Part shown: positions 9,201 to 17,922 of the stretch, in pieces
Position numbering within the stretch: position 1 is the stretch's first letter
How the letters are laid out: each line of letters opens with the position of its first letter
Origin: Paractinoplanes abujensis
GTDB lineage: Bacteria > Actinomycetota > Actinomycetes > Mycobacteriales > Micromonosporaceae
Direction: 5' to 3'
Length of the DNA stretch: 64,000 bases
Assembly (NCBI RefSeq): GCF_014204895.1
Contig: NZ_JACHMF010000001.1
Coordinates: forward strand, 8,804,001-8,868,000
Translations under genes and position numbers: made by a program
Notes under the pieces: generated by a model
The model's input: the letters and a program-made list of their open reading frames with translations, nothing else
Database searches by the model: none
Told to the model about the DNA's origin: nothing

Positions 9201-10169
9201 GCCGAGTTCCGCGACGACGGCCCGCCCACCCTCAAAGCCGCGCAGAACCTGGCCGTCAGCCTGCGTCTGGCCGGGCTCTTTGAGGAAGCGGGCCGGCTCG
9301 ACCAGCAGATCTACGACACCAAGGTCTGGACCCACGGCCCGGCGCACGTCGAAAGCCTGGTCGCGTTGCGGGGCGTGATCATCGCCCGCCGCCAGCTCGG
9401 CGAGTACATGGAGGCCCGCGACCGGTTCGAGGCGCTGGCCGTGACGTTCTTCGAGACGCTGACCGACCGCGACCCGCAGATGCTGGAGACCAAGTGGGGT
9501 CTGTCGGTGACCCGCCGCAAAGCCGGTGACCACGAGGGCGCCCTCGCGCTGTCCCGCGATGCCCTGCGTGGTTACGAGTCGGTGCTGGGGCCGGACAATT
9601 GGAGCACGCTCACCGCGGCCCTGAACCTGTCGCTCGACCTGCGGCAGGCCGCCCTGCTCGACGAGGCCGAAGTGATCGCCGAGGACAACTTCCGCCGGTT
9701 CCGGCAGACGCTGGGCAAGGAACACCCGCACACGCTGGCGGCCGGCGGCAACCTGGCCATAATCCTGCGGCTGCGAGGCAACCTGGCCGACGCCCGGGCG
9801 CTCAACGAGGCGACCGTGCGGCGGCTGCACGACCGGCTCGGCGACTCCCACATCCTGTCGCTGGGCTGCACCACCAACCTGGCCAGCGATCTGTACGCGG
9901 CCGGGGAGTTCCAGGACGCCTACGACCTCGACGCGGAAAACCTGAAGCGTTACCGCCGGGTGCTGGGCGAGGACCATCCGTCGACCCTGGCCGCGGCCCT
10001 CAACCTGGCGATCGACCTGCGGGAGCTCGGCCGCGTGGACGAGGCCGAAGCGCTCTGGCACGACACCCTGGACCGCTACCGCCGGACATTGCGGGCCACC
10101 CACCCGGCCACCACCGACGCCGAGAACTGGATCCGGGCCAACTGCGACATGGATCCGATGCCGCTGTGA
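6246..10169 (+). CDS. SAV_2336-type / NB-ARC / TPR signalling ATPase (FxsT-like)
   Basis: 1307 residues from a GTG with GGGGGAGAGG upstream. Residues about 30-215 match the SAV_2336 N-terminal domain, a vWA-like fold: EVLVDDHYSMQLW and RCILICTDGAAPGWRHG, with the metal-site motif degenerate (DDHYS). A Pro-rich linker (residues 430-475) precedes an NB-ARC STAND ATPase with P-loop GMGGVGKT at 513-520 and Walker B LLIFDNAD ending near 594. From about residue 885 to the end are TPR hairpins, at least eight, with the repeated kinesin-light-chain-like pattern of HP.TL and AA.NLA. This is the layout of FxSxX-system TPR proteins. STAND proteins oligomerise on ligand binding, so this is probably the sensor and switch of the system. 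It ends the rightward arm. Confidence 0.85.
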   Translation: MAETLPPEDRPDDAPLIEQRTVHLPGGDVQWPVVVSYPGDGTVATALLPLAELDVSRQEWDFEVLVDDHYSMQLWTEAIDAFADEVSRLAVFRRVRRWRLRVPSTAAEPARLAGPIDPEPDRVAQILVTPGRPRCILICTDGAAPGWRHGHLAEALRTWGATHFVAIVHMLPQQIWGRSGIIGQRTALSPLGDAVANAGLTGPAGAADEGLTVPVIELAGPWLHELARLIASPGSDPVEIPCLFVGGPGESSPVSPTPPADPARVRPGPAVAHFQAGASPEAVRLAQLLAAAPLSIPIMRLIQAELMPRSGPGHLAEIVVAGLLRPVEADPAADESGLVTHRFVPGARAALLAASQQQTTKQVIHLLDHHLGDRVPIIRLVATTVRSPAAATISRIEPGERRLAEVLAGVLRALSGPYLSPAADMERHLARPRGTSSALPPLPEPAGPPGPAAGAEFFGTSPRPPGPAGRLPVILGRLPPRNPNFTGRFDLLAELQTRLATGTTAVLPEALHGMGGVGKTQVVIEFVYQHQTEYEVIWWISAEQPSQIVAGMVELAQRLGLPVGAEAAAVPAVREALRRGEPYANWLLIFDNADSPEVVAEYFPKGGPGRIIVTSRNLQWSRVARQIDVDIFKRAESVALLRRRTERPGRPSDRPALTDADADALAEALGDLPLAIEQAGAWLAETGMQAREYLDLFQSKTTELMEMSAPAPFYNTPVAAAWNVSLDYLARNRPAALRLLQICAFLAPEPISRNLLLRPGVAQIEDEPDSALRDPIQFGRAVLEISRYALARIDHVNNNIQLHRLVQSVLVRRMTDPERETMRDRAYRLLAANDPNQPDERSSWPWYAELYPHLRASGAITGAVDPYLRRLVINEARYHAGWGDLKESLVISREAYEAWAPPAGEPDPEQRLEIGRWLGYVLFALGRSEEAATHNLELLETHRALLGPEHEATFDSLQAVAADLRAQGKFQEAVELSRQVYAGCQAEFRDDGPPTLKAAQNLAVSLRLAGLFEEAGRLDQQIYDTKVWTHGPAHVESLVALRGVIIARRQLGEYMEARDRFEALAVTFFETLTDRDPQMLETKWGLSVTRRKAGDHEGALALSRDALRGYESVLGPDNWSTLTAALNLSLDLRQAALLDEAEVIAEDNFRRFRQTLGKEHPHTLAAGGNLAIILRLRGNLADARALNEATVRRLHDRLGDSHILSLGCTTNLASDLYAAGEFQDAYDLDAENLKRYRRVLGEDHPSTLAAALNLAIDLRELGRVDEAEALWHDTLDRYRRTLRATHPATTDAENWIRANCDMDPMPL

Positions 10170-10193
10170 GCTCGAGCCGTCGACGCCGCTGAA

Positions 10194-11060
10194 TCAGGAC
10201 AGGCGGGCCAACCAGCGGATCACGTCCAGGGCGTGTGAAGCCGGGTCATGGATCGGGTGGAAGACGTGTTCGACGACGTCGTCGGTGACGATCAGGGTCA
10301 GGCGGTCGTAAAGGGTGCCCGCGGCCAGGGTGGGCAGGCCGAGCGCGGACGCCAGGGTCAGCCGCGGGTCGGGAATCAGCGGGTAGGGCAGCTGCAGCCG
10401 GTGCACGAGTTCGCGCTGATAGCCGGTCGACTGGGCCGACAGGCCGTAGACGCGGGCGGCCCCCGCGGCCAGGATCTCGGCGTGGTGGTCGCGCAGCCAC
10501 AGGGCCTGGTCGCGGGCGCCGTGCACCTCGAGCAGGCTGCGGGGCAGGTCGACGCCGGGGCGGCCGGTCAAGGGGTAGACGAAGATGACCGTACGGCCGG
10601 GGCCCAGCGCCGAGGGGTCCACCGGGCGGCCGTCGGTGGCGAAGAAGCGCAACGTGGGCAGCGAGGTGCCGACCAGCGCGGACGGATCCGACCCCCGTAC
10701 GGGCGCGGCCGTGACGACCTGGCGGGCGGCCTCGTCGATGCGGGCGTCAAGCGCGTCCCGCTGCGCCGTCAGCTCACCGATCCGGTTCTGCAGGCCGGTG
10801 ACCGTGCTCCGGAACGTGGCCAAGGCGGCCGCGCACACGTCGTCACCGGCGGCGATCGACTCCACGAACGGGCGCGTCTCCTCGACCGACAGGCCCAGCG
10901 CCATCAGCTCACGGATCTGCGCGACCTGCCGCTCGGCCAGCGGTTCGTACTCGCGGTAGCCGTTGCTCAGCCGCCGCGGCACAACCAGCCCGGCCGCCTC
11001 GTAGTAGCGCAACGCCCGGACCGTCGTCCCGGTGCGCCGCGCCAGTTCACCCACCCGCAT
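10194..11060 (-). CDS. MerR-family regulator fused to a cysteine-less redoxin domain
   Basis: 288 residues. Residues 1-70 are a MerR winged helix (MRVGELARRTGTTVRALRYY), followed by a dimerising coiled coil to about 125. Residues 130-288 are an AhpC/TSA-like thioredoxin fold (TVIFVYPLTGRPGVDLP, ARVYGLSAQSTGYQRELV, RLTLIVTDDVVEHVFHPI). In peroxiredoxins of this type the peroxidatic and resolving cysteines lie just after GAR; here that position reads GARDQALWLRDH with neither cysteine. The only cysteine is Cys97 in the coiled coil. The fold is therefore more likely a ligand or protein-binding sensor than a peroxidase. It diverges from the dioxygenase gene and probably controls both. Confidence 0.85.
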   Translation of the reverse strand: MRVGELARRTGTTVRALRYYEAAGLVVPRRLSNGYREYEPLAERQVAQIRELMALGLSVEETRPFVESIAAGDDVCAAALATFRSTVTGLQNRIGELTAQRDALDARIDEAARQVVTAAPVRGSDPSALVGTSLPTLRFFATDGRPVDPSALGPGRTVIFVYPLTGRPGVDLPRSLLEVHGARDQALWLRDHHAEILAAGAARVYGLSAQSTGYQRELVHRLQLPYPLIPDPRLTLASALGLPTLAAGTLYDRLTLIVTDDVVEHVFHPIHDPASHALDVIRWLARLS

Positions 11061-11068
11061 GCCGCGAC

Positions 11069-11098
11069 CCTAAACCCGTACCCCAGGGTCCGGGTCAA
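11069..11098 (-). promoter_or_regulatory. MerR-type promoter with operator dyad in the spacer
   Basis: Reading leftward, TTGACC (11098-11093) and TTTAGG (11074-11069) are separated by 18 bp. Inside and overlapping that spacer lies the dyad ACCCGTACC-CCAG-GGTCCGGGT (11074-11095), with 8 of 9 arm positions matched. An over-long spacer filled by a dyad is the standard MerR architecture. The start codon at 11060 is only about 8 bp past the -10 element, so the mRNA would be leaderless or nearly so. Confidence 0.6.
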
Positions 11099-11174
11099 GT
11101 CGTCGCTCACCCGCGTCCGCGTGCGGGGGCCGGGGAATCGCTCAGCAGGCGCGCCGGACCCTAGCGTGAAGGGC

Positions 11175-12269
11175 ATGACAACGTGGTTCACCGCCGCGGA
11201 CTGCCGCCTGGAGGACTTCCGGGCCGTCTGCGCGCAGAAGACGGAACTGACCGGCTATCCGCACGCCACCGACGTCGTCGACAACGTGCTCATCTACCCC
11301 GGCGACCTGCCGAACACCCGCGAGATCCAGGGTGAGCTGATCCGCGCGCTGCGCGACGGCCCCGGCATCGTGGTCTTCACCTCGGCGTTCGCCCCCGCCG
11401 TGGTCGACCGGGCGACCGCCGTGTTCACCGGGCTGATCGCCGAGCAGAAAGCGGCCGGCCTGCAGGGCGGCGACCACTTCGCGCAACCCGGCGAGAACGA
11501 CCGGGTGTGGGGCGCGCTCGACAAGTTCGCGTTGCGCGACCCGCGGGCCTTCGCCGAGTACTACGACAACGACACCCTCGCGCTGATCTGCGAGGCCTGG
11601 CTGGGCACCGGATATCAGGTGACCTCGCAGGTCAACGTGGTCAACCCGGGCGGCCGGGCACAGGTCGCGCACCGCGACTACCACCTCGGGTTCATGTCGC
11701 AGGAGCAGGCGCTGCGCTATCCGGCGCACGTTCATCAGCTGTCGCCGGTGCTGACTCTGCAGGGCGCGGTGGCGCACGTGGACATGCCGGTCGAGACGGG
11801 GCCGACGTTGTATCTGCCGCACTCGCAGAAATACCTGCCCGGCTACGTCGCCTTTCACCAGCCCGAGTTCACGGCGTACTTCGAGGAACGGCACGTGCAG
11901 TTGCCGCTGGCCAAGGGGGACGCCGCGTTCTTCAACCCGGCCGTGTTCCACGGGGCGGGCACCAACCGATCGTCCGACGTACGCCGGATGGCCAACCTGC
12001 TGCAGATCTCGTCGGGGTTCGGGCGGGCCATGGAGAGCGTCGACCGTACGGGGATGGTTTCCGCGCTCTATCCGGTGCTGCTCGAACACGCGGGGTCGGT
12101 GGACAACGTGATCGCCGCGTCGGCCGAGGGGTACGCGTTCCCGGCCGACCTCGACCGGGACCAGCCGATCGGTGGGCTGGCGCCGCGGACGCAGGCCGAC
12201 CTGGTGCGGCAGGCGGTGGCCGAGCGCTGGGACGGGGACCGCTTCGAGGGCGCACTGCGGGCGGGATGA
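11175..12269 (+). CDS. Phytanoyl-CoA dioxygenase (PhyH) family protein
   Basis: 364 residues from ATG 11175. It has the Fe(II)/2-oxoglutarate oxygenase pattern: His166 and Asp168 in QVAHRDYHLGF, and a distal His259 in FFNPAVFHGAGTNRS followed by Arg residues suited to bind 2-oxoglutarate. MPVETGPTLYLPHSQKYLPGY lies between. PhyH homologues hydroxylate lipid-like acyl groups or secondary metabolites; no biosynthetic genes are nearby, so the substrate cannot be guessed. It diverges from the MerR-redoxin gene across a 114-bp control region. Confidence 0.85.
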   Translation: MTTWFTAADCRLEDFRAVCAQKTELTGYPHATDVVDNVLIYPGDLPNTREIQGELIRALRDGPGIVVFTSAFAPAVVDRATAVFTGLIAEQKAAGLQGGDHFAQPGENDRVWGALDKFALRDPRAFAEYYDNDTLALICEAWLGTGYQVTSQVNVVNPGGRAQVAHRDYHLGFMSQEQALRYPAHVHQLSPVLTLQGAVAHVDMPVETGPTLYLPHSQKYLPGYVAFHQPEFTAYFEERHVQLPLAKGDAAFFNPAVFHGAGTNRSSDVRRMANLLQISSGFGRAMESVDRTGMVSALYPVLLEHAGSVDNVIAASAEGYAFPADLDRDQPIGGLAPRTQADLVRQAVAERWDGDRFEGALRAG

Positions 12270-12340
12270 GGAGTTCGGCCGAAACTGTCGGTGGGCGGTG
12301 GCACAATCCGCGGCACGTTCGCCGACGGGGGAGTTGTCTG

Positions 12341-13213
12341 ATGGGCTGGGTGCAGGCCGGGGCCGACTATGAAATCAGTGTCGACAAGGGCAAAGTCGTC
12401 GCGCGCAAAGGCGGGGGCAAACCGCTCAAGAGCCTGCCCAAGGCCCTGAAGGACCACGAAGCGGTCGTCGGCCTGCGGCAGCTCGTCGAGTGGCTGCGCC
12501 GGCACGAGGCGTCCTGCCGGGGCGAGGCCGAGCGGTGGATGGTCCGGTCCCTGCCCGTGCCGGTCGCGCTGGTCGCGCAGGTCTGGGCCGACGAGACGTG
12601 GCGGGCCGTCCTGCGCGACGCTGTCGTGGTGCCGATCACCGACGACGGCGAGTGGGATGTGGCCGCCGCGGGGCTGTTGCGTGACGCTGATCCGGTGTCC
12701 GGGCTGGGCGTGGTCGATCTCGACGGTGAATCCGCCCGCATCACCGCGAGGTCGATCGCCGTTCCCCATCCCGTACGGCTTCCCGACCTCGACGATCTGC
12801 GCGAGTTCGCCGCCGACCTGGGGGTCGAGCAGGGCTTGCTGCAGTTGTTCCGCGAGATCTGGCGCAAACCCGAGGCCGAGGCCGAGCAGCGCGCCGAGCT
12901 GCGGCGCTATGCCGGCGCGCGGTACAAGGAGCTGCGCCACGTGCAGTCGCGGGCCACGGCGGCGGGTTGTCGCGTGCAGGGCGGCACGGCCGTGTGCCGG
13001 GTCTGGGAGGGCGGCACCACAGTCGTGGCCTCGGTCTGGATCGGGGACGGCGACCCCGGCGTGGAGACCGAGACGTCCGAGCTGAGCTTCGCCGACGTGT
13101 CCGGCGACCCGATCGCCCCGGCCGACGTGCCGCCGGTGGCCTGGTCCGAGGGGCTGCGGATGGCGGCCACCCTGCACGCCGGGCGGGTGGCCGACGAGGA
13201 GGGCGACCGATGA
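12341..13213 (+). CDS. DUF4132-domain protein (MolR/YehI-like C-terminal module)
   Basis: 290 residues, ATG 12341 with GGGGGAG seven bases upstream. The centre, ITARSIAVPHPVRLPDLDDL then GVEQGLLQLFREIWRKP, is the hallmark of DUF4132, the C-terminal domain of E. coli YehI (MolR), so this is a short stand-alone version of a module normally attached to a large protein. The lost bulk may be supplied by the next gene, whose start overlaps this stop (ATGA). No catalytic residues are known for the family. Confidence 0.75.
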   Translation: MGWVQAGADYEISVDKGKVVARKGGGKPLKSLPKALKDHEAVVGLRQLVEWLRRHEASCRGEAERWMVRSLPVPVALVAQVWADETWRAVLRDAVVVPITDDGEWDVAAAGLLRDADPVSGLGVVDLDGESARITARSIAVPHPVRLPDLDDLREFAADLGVEQGLLQLFREIWRKPEAEAEQRAELRRYAGARYKELRHVQSRATAAGCRVQGGTAVCRVWEGGTTVVASVWIGDGDPGVETETSELSFADVSGDPIAPADVPPVAWSEGLRMAATLHAGRVADEEGDR

Positions 13214-16200
13214 GCGAGACACTGCTGGAGGCGGGTGCGGTTCTGGCCGGCGAGGCCACGGGGCCGGGGCTCGACACGGTGACCGCCCGGGCGTACGAGC
13301 ATCCGGTTCTCGACGGCCGCACGGTCGTGACGCTGGTGGGCGCGACGGTCGGCCCGGCCGAGGACATCTCGATGGAGTTTCTCGGGTTCACCCCGGCCGC
13401 CGAGCCGGTGCCGGTCGGTCACGCCCGGCGGCAGGCGCTGGGCTTCCCGGCCTGGGCCCTGGTGCACGACCCGGCCCACGGCCGGCACGCCCTGGCGCTG
13501 GTCAAAGACATGGAACGGCTGGCCCGGGTGGCCCGCAGCAAGCCCGGCAACGCCAAGGAGGGCTACGACGGGCTGGCCCAGCGTCTCGGTGCGGCCGCCC
13601 CGCAGTTCCTGCCGACGTTCTGGGAACAGGCCGGCCGGGCCTTCGTGGCTGCGGAGAACGCGCGCATGGCCGGCACCTGTTTCACCGAGGCCCGCCGGGC
13701 CGAGCAGGTGCACGGTCTGGTCATCGACGAGGACAGGGTGCGCGACGTGCACCTCGAGTTCGCCTTCGCCGGGGCCCTGACGGCCGCCATGCTGGCCGAG
13801 TACTCGCGGGGGGTGATCGGCCGGCGTGAGTCAGGCGAGGCGTACGAGCTGGTTCGCTCCCTGGCCCTGCGGCGGGTCGCCGGTGGCCTGCCCCCGCACG
13901 CGTCGATGGCGGCCGACCTGGCCCGGCTGGCCAAGGCGGCGGGGCTCGACGCGGACCAGCAGGCCGACGAGATGGTCACTCAGCTGCTGACCTATCCCGC
14001 GATGGTCCGCTCGCATCCCTCGGTGTGGAAGGCGTATCGCAAGAGCCTGGTGCGGGTCGCGAAGCGGGACGCCGCCGTCCGGGTCCGCCTGCTGGAGATC
14101 TTCCCCGAGCCGCCGGGCTGGGACACCGACATCACCGACCAGTGGCTGGAACTGCTGGAAGCCTCCGGCGCGGCCGGTGAACTGACCGCGGCCGGCGGCG
14201 CCTGGGCGGGCGAACCGGCCCGCTGGCTCGAACGGTTCCTCGCCTCCCGCCGGTCCGGCTACGGCAGCGGCCGGCGTGACGCCCGCCTGCTCGGCCTGGT
14301 CGAGCGGATGATCCCGCGGCTGCGGGGCGCGGGCGAATTGCGGCTCGCGCCCAACTACCACCGGGTCGAGCTCGACGTGCTCGACCTGTGCCTGGCCGGG
14401 GGCGTCGAGGTCGCCGTTCCGCCGGGTTGTTTCCGGGGCGGGCTCGACCTCGACGAGTGGGTCCAGGATCAGGGCGAGGGCCGCCGCGACCTGTCCGCCG
14501 TGGCCGCCGACCCACGCCTGCGGCCGCTGTTGAAACTGGGTGTGCGCGCGGCGATCCACCGGTTCCGGGAGGGGCACGCGCTCACCAGCCCGGCGCTTCC
14601 CGTCCGTACGCTGGAGCAGGTTTTGTCCGCGGCGGGCGTCCGCGAGGTGCTGGCCGAGATCGTGCGCGAGCAGACCAGCCGCGCCGCCGCGAGCACGGTG
14701 GCCGGTCTCGACGTCACCCTGACCGAGCTGGCCGCGCTGTGGTCCCCGGCCGGCATGGCGCTCGTGCCCGACGGCTTCCGTGAGCTGCTCGGCGTCGACA
14801 TGGCCGCCGTCGTCGGGCGTACCCTGCGGGCCGGGCTGCCCGTCGAGTTCGTCTGGCCCGAGTACGAGGCCGCCGCGACCACGAAGAAGAACGTACGGAT
14901 CGGCGAGTCGTGGCCCGAGATCGTGGTCTACGACGACCAGTCGGCCCATGTGATCACGCCCGCGGGCGAGGTCACCGAGCACGTCTTCCGCATCCCGCCG
15001 GCGGGCGACCGGCACGCCCGCCGGTACTACTCGCACACGTCCTGCTTCGCCGTCGACGGTGACCTGCTCGTGTCGTGGTCGGGCGAGCAGAGCCCGGCGG
15101 CGTACTGGGCGTCGCGCCCCGACGACCGGCACGAGCACGACTGGATGCCGCATCGACCGGGCTGGGGCATCCCGGCCCACCCGCTGCCGCTGGCCGGTGG
15201 CGGTCTGACCACCGGCGTGCGCCCGGTGCACGCGGGAGACGTGCGCGGCCCCGGCGAGATCTATCCGCTGGCCACCGACGGGCAGGCGTTCTGGCGGTGC
15301 GAGCCGGGTGAGAGCACGTGGCAATGGCGTGAGTTCGATCCCCGTACGGGGGAACTGGGCCGTTACAGCGTTCCCGCGTTCCTGGCCGGGCTCGCGCCCG
15401 GCGAGGAGCTCGTGGCCGAGCGCTGCCAGTTGCGCCCGGCCGCCCCCGAGTTCGCCGCGTCACCGCTGGGCGTCCGGGACGGGCAGATCGGCTGGCGGTC
15501 CACAGTGGCTGCCGGCGTGCGGATCGGGGTGGGCCTCGACGGCCGCCGCGTCACCCTGCCCGAGGACACGCTGTATCGGGTCGGGCGCACCGACAACGAA
15601 CGGCTCACGGGCGGCGTGATCATGCCGGGCTCGTCCGAGGTGTTGCCGGTGACCCAGATCGACGGCCAGCCACCCGCGCGCATCCGCGTCTGGACCGCCG
15701 ACGGTGAGCACCTGCTGGCCGAGCAGACCGAGGGCTCGTCCACGCTGCCGCCGGTGGCCTGGTGGCACGCTTTGCGCACCCGCGACGAGGCTGGTTCGGC
15801 GGCTCTGCGCAAGCTCGACGACGAGACCGCGGCCCGGCTGCTGGCGGTCGGCGCCGAGGTGACCGGCACTATCCCGGTCCGGCGGGCCGTGACAGCCAAC
15901 CTCGAGACCCACCTGCCCGCGGTCACCGACGGCGAACTGCGGGCCCGGCTGGCCGAGGTGATCGCCCGCGCCGTGCGCATGCAGCGCCGCCTGGCCGGGA
16001 TCCCCGAGCACCTCGACATCCGGTTCGAGGCCGTCCCGGCCCTGCCCGCGGTCACCGACGACGCCCTGGAACAGGCGTGGGACGGCCTCGACGCCGGCCA
16101 CCGCGTCTACTACGGCGGCGGCCCGGGGCGGCATCAGATTCTCGAACAGGTCCGCCTCGTCGGCGCCCTGCTCGGCGGTGACGCCGGGCGGGGGGAGATC

Positions 16201-17922
16201 CCGGCGGTCGACGCCACCTGGACGGCCCTGCTGGCCGGCCTGGGCGGGGTGGCACTGCGGGCCGCGGCGGCGTGCACGCCCCCCGAGGATCGTGAGGCGC
16301 TGACCGCCTTCCTCGGCGAACTGATCGGCACCCCGCTGGCCGGCGACGGCACACCGGTCCGGGTGGTGCGGCTGACCCAGCCCCGGATGAGCGAGAGCAA
16401 AGTGGAGGTCCGGCGCGACGGCGACCGGATCACTGTGCTGTTCCCGCTGCAGCAGAACTACGACGGCGGCAAGAAATACTGGGAGCGGCACGCGATCCAG
16501 CTGTCCCCCGACGGCGTCTTCACGCTGCCCGAAGGCACCCACCTGAGCGAGGAGGGCCGGCCCGGGGGCCGGTTGGCGGGCGACCGGCTGCGCACATTCC
16601 TCACCCTGCTGGCCGAGCGTGGGCCCGCGCCGTGGCGTCCCGGAGCGGCCGAGGCGCTGGCCACCGCGACCGGCATGACCCGGGCCGAGGCCGTCCTGCT
16701 GCTGGCCGGGCTGCCCGGGCTCACCTCGTGGGAGACCACCTTCCTGACGACCGAGCAGCGTACGGGCCTGGGCCTGACCGCCGCGCACGCCAAGGTGGCG
16801 CGGGCCGCCCTGCGCAACCTGACCCGATCGCAACGGCTGGCGCTGCTCGACGCCGCCATGCCGGCCGACCCGGCCGACCTGTGGCAGCACGGGCCCGACG
16901 TGGCCGCGGTGGCCGAGCGGTGGGTCGCGCTGCGCGGGCGCCAGATCGCCGTACCGGAAGATCTGGTGGCCGACCTGGCCCGGGTGGTCGACACGGCCCT
17001 GGCCGGCACGGTGCTGCAGGCAATCGCCGGGCCCCGCGCGGGCGACTGGCTCAGCACGGACGGGCGCAGCGACGCCGAGGGCTACTACGAAGTGACGACC
17101 ACGGCCGACGAAGGCACCCCGTTCGAGGGGCAGCACCTGCAGGCGGTCGCGGTCGCCCTGCCCTGGCTGGCCTATCGGCTGCGCTGGGACGATCCGCTGC
17201 GGGCGGCCCTGCCCGAGGCGTTGCGGCTGGTCCGGGCCCGGCTGGCCAACCCGGCGCTGATCGTGGGCCACGGCTACTATCCCGACGGCCGGCAGCCCGA
17301 CGCCGGGCCCGCCCTCATCGTGAGCAGCCACACGAGCGGCTTCACCAGCTGCCACATCGCCCCGGCCCGGCTGTCCGGGCCCGACGACCCGGCGCTCGGC
17401 TTCGTCGACGAGGAGACCGCGACGGCGCTGCGGGTGGTGCTCTCCGACTGGATCGAACCCTTGCTGTCCACACCGGAGGGCGCGAGCGGCGACCCGCGCG
17501 ACCCCCGGGTGAGCGCGCCGCAGGTGGTGGCCGAGGCCAGTGAGCGGTACGGGGTCGACGCCGACACCGCGGCCTACTACCTGCAGGTGCTCGCCCTGCC
17601 CGACCCGACCGACAAGGCCGTGCAGGGCTACAACGGGTGGAAGCCGGCCGCCGTACGCCAGGCGCAGAAACAACTCGTCGCGGCGGGGCTGCTGGTCGAG
17701 GCCAAACGGGAACGGGCCGGGCGGCCGGTCTTCCTGCCCGGCGGCTGGCAGACCGCCCGCGCGCCCCGGCTGCCGGTGGAGAGCTGGAAAAACCAGTTCT
17801 ACGTCGCCGTCGGCAAGCCGCAGGTCGTCGCGCACCCGCTTCCCGAACTGTTCGCCGCGGCCTGGGCCCGCATCACCGCCGGGGACGTGCCCCGCTACCG
17901 CGACCTCGAGGAGAAGCCGTGA
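13210..17922 (+). CDS. Very large unidentified protein of the MoxR-vWA operon, C-terminal winged-helix-like segment
   Basis: 1570 residues, starting at the ATG of an ATGA overlap. I do not recognise an enzymatic domain. The first 500 residues are alpha-helical with many Arg-Glu pairs (VARSKPGNAKEGYDG, helical repeats of the LARLAKAAGLDADQQADE type). Residues about 640-900 are beta-rich with regular GDLLVSWSGEQSP-like turns reminiscent of a propeller. Residues 1460-1520 (NGWKPAAVRQAQKQLVAAG) look like a winged helix. No membrane segment is seen. The stop overlaps the MoxR start (GTGA). Given the operon, it is probably the large partner of the DUF4132 protein and a substrate or scaffold of the MoxR-vWA machine. 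Confidence 0.8.
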   Translation: MSETLLEAGAVLAGEATGPGLDTVTARAYEHPVLDGRTVVTLVGATVGPAEDISMEFLGFTPAAEPVPVGHARRQALGFPAWALVHDPAHGRHALALVKDMERLARVARSKPGNAKEGYDGLAQRLGAAAPQFLPTFWEQAGRAFVAAENARMAGTCFTEARRAEQVHGLVIDEDRVRDVHLEFAFAGALTAAMLAEYSRGVIGRRESGEAYELVRSLALRRVAGGLPPHASMAADLARLAKAAGLDADQQADEMVTQLLTYPAMVRSHPSVWKAYRKSLVRVAKRDAAVRVRLLEIFPEPPGWDTDITDQWLELLEASGAAGELTAAGGAWAGEPARWLERFLASRRSGYGSGRRDARLLGLVERMIPRLRGAGELRLAPNYHRVELDVLDLCLAGGVEVAVPPGCFRGGLDLDEWVQDQGEGRRDLSAVAADPRLRPLLKLGVRAAIHRFREGHALTSPALPVRTLEQVLSAAGVREVLAEIVREQTSRAAASTVAGLDVTLTELAALWSPAGMALVPDGFRELLGVDMAAVVGRTLRAGLPVEFVWPEYEAAATTKKNVRIGESWPEIVVYDDQSAHVITPAGEVTEHVFRIPPAGDRHARRYYSHTSCFAVDGDLLVSWSGEQSPAAYWASRPDDRHEHDWMPHRPGWGIPAHPLPLAGGGLTTGVRPVHAGDVRGPGEIYPLATDGQAFWRCEPGESTWQWREFDPRTGELGRYSVPAFLAGLAPGEELVAERCQLRPAAPEFAASPLGVRDGQIGWRSTVAAGVRIGVGLDGRRVTLPEDTLYRVGRTDNERLTGGVIMPGSSEVLPVTQIDGQPPARIRVWTADGEHLLAEQTEGSSTLPPVAWWHALRTRDEAGSAALRKLDDETAARLLAVGAEVTGTIPVRRAVTANLETHLPAVTDGELRARLAEVIARAVRMQRRLAGIPEHLDIRFEAVPALPAVTDDALEQAWDGLDAGHRVYYGGGPGRHQILEQVRLVGALLGGDAGRGEIPAVDATWTALLAGLGGVALRAAAACTPPEDREALTAFLGELIGTPLAGDGTPVRVVRLTQPRMSESKVEVRRDGDRITVLFPLQQNYDGGKKYWERHAIQLSPDGVFTLPEGTHLSEEGRPGGRLAGDRLRTFLTLLAERGPAPWRPGAAEALATATGMTRAEAVLLLAGLPGLTSWETTFLTTEQRTGLGLTAAHAKVARAALRNLTRSQRLALLDAAMPADPADLWQHGPDVAAVAERWVALRGRQIAVPEDLVADLARVVDTALAGTVLQAIAGPRAGDWLSTDGRSDAEGYYEVTTTADEGTPFEGQHLQAVAVALPWLAYRLRWDDPLRAALPEALRLVRARLANPALIVGHGYYPDGRQPDAGPALIVSSHTSGFTSCHIAPARLSGPDDPALGFVDEETATALRVVLSDWIEPLLSTPEGASGDPRDPRVSAPQVVAEASERYGVDADTAAYYLQVLALPDPTDKAVQGYNGWKPAAVRQAQKQLVAAGLLVEAKRERAGRPVFLPGGWQTARAPRLPVESWKNQFYVAVGKPQVVAHPLPELFAAAWARITAGDVPRYRDLEEKP

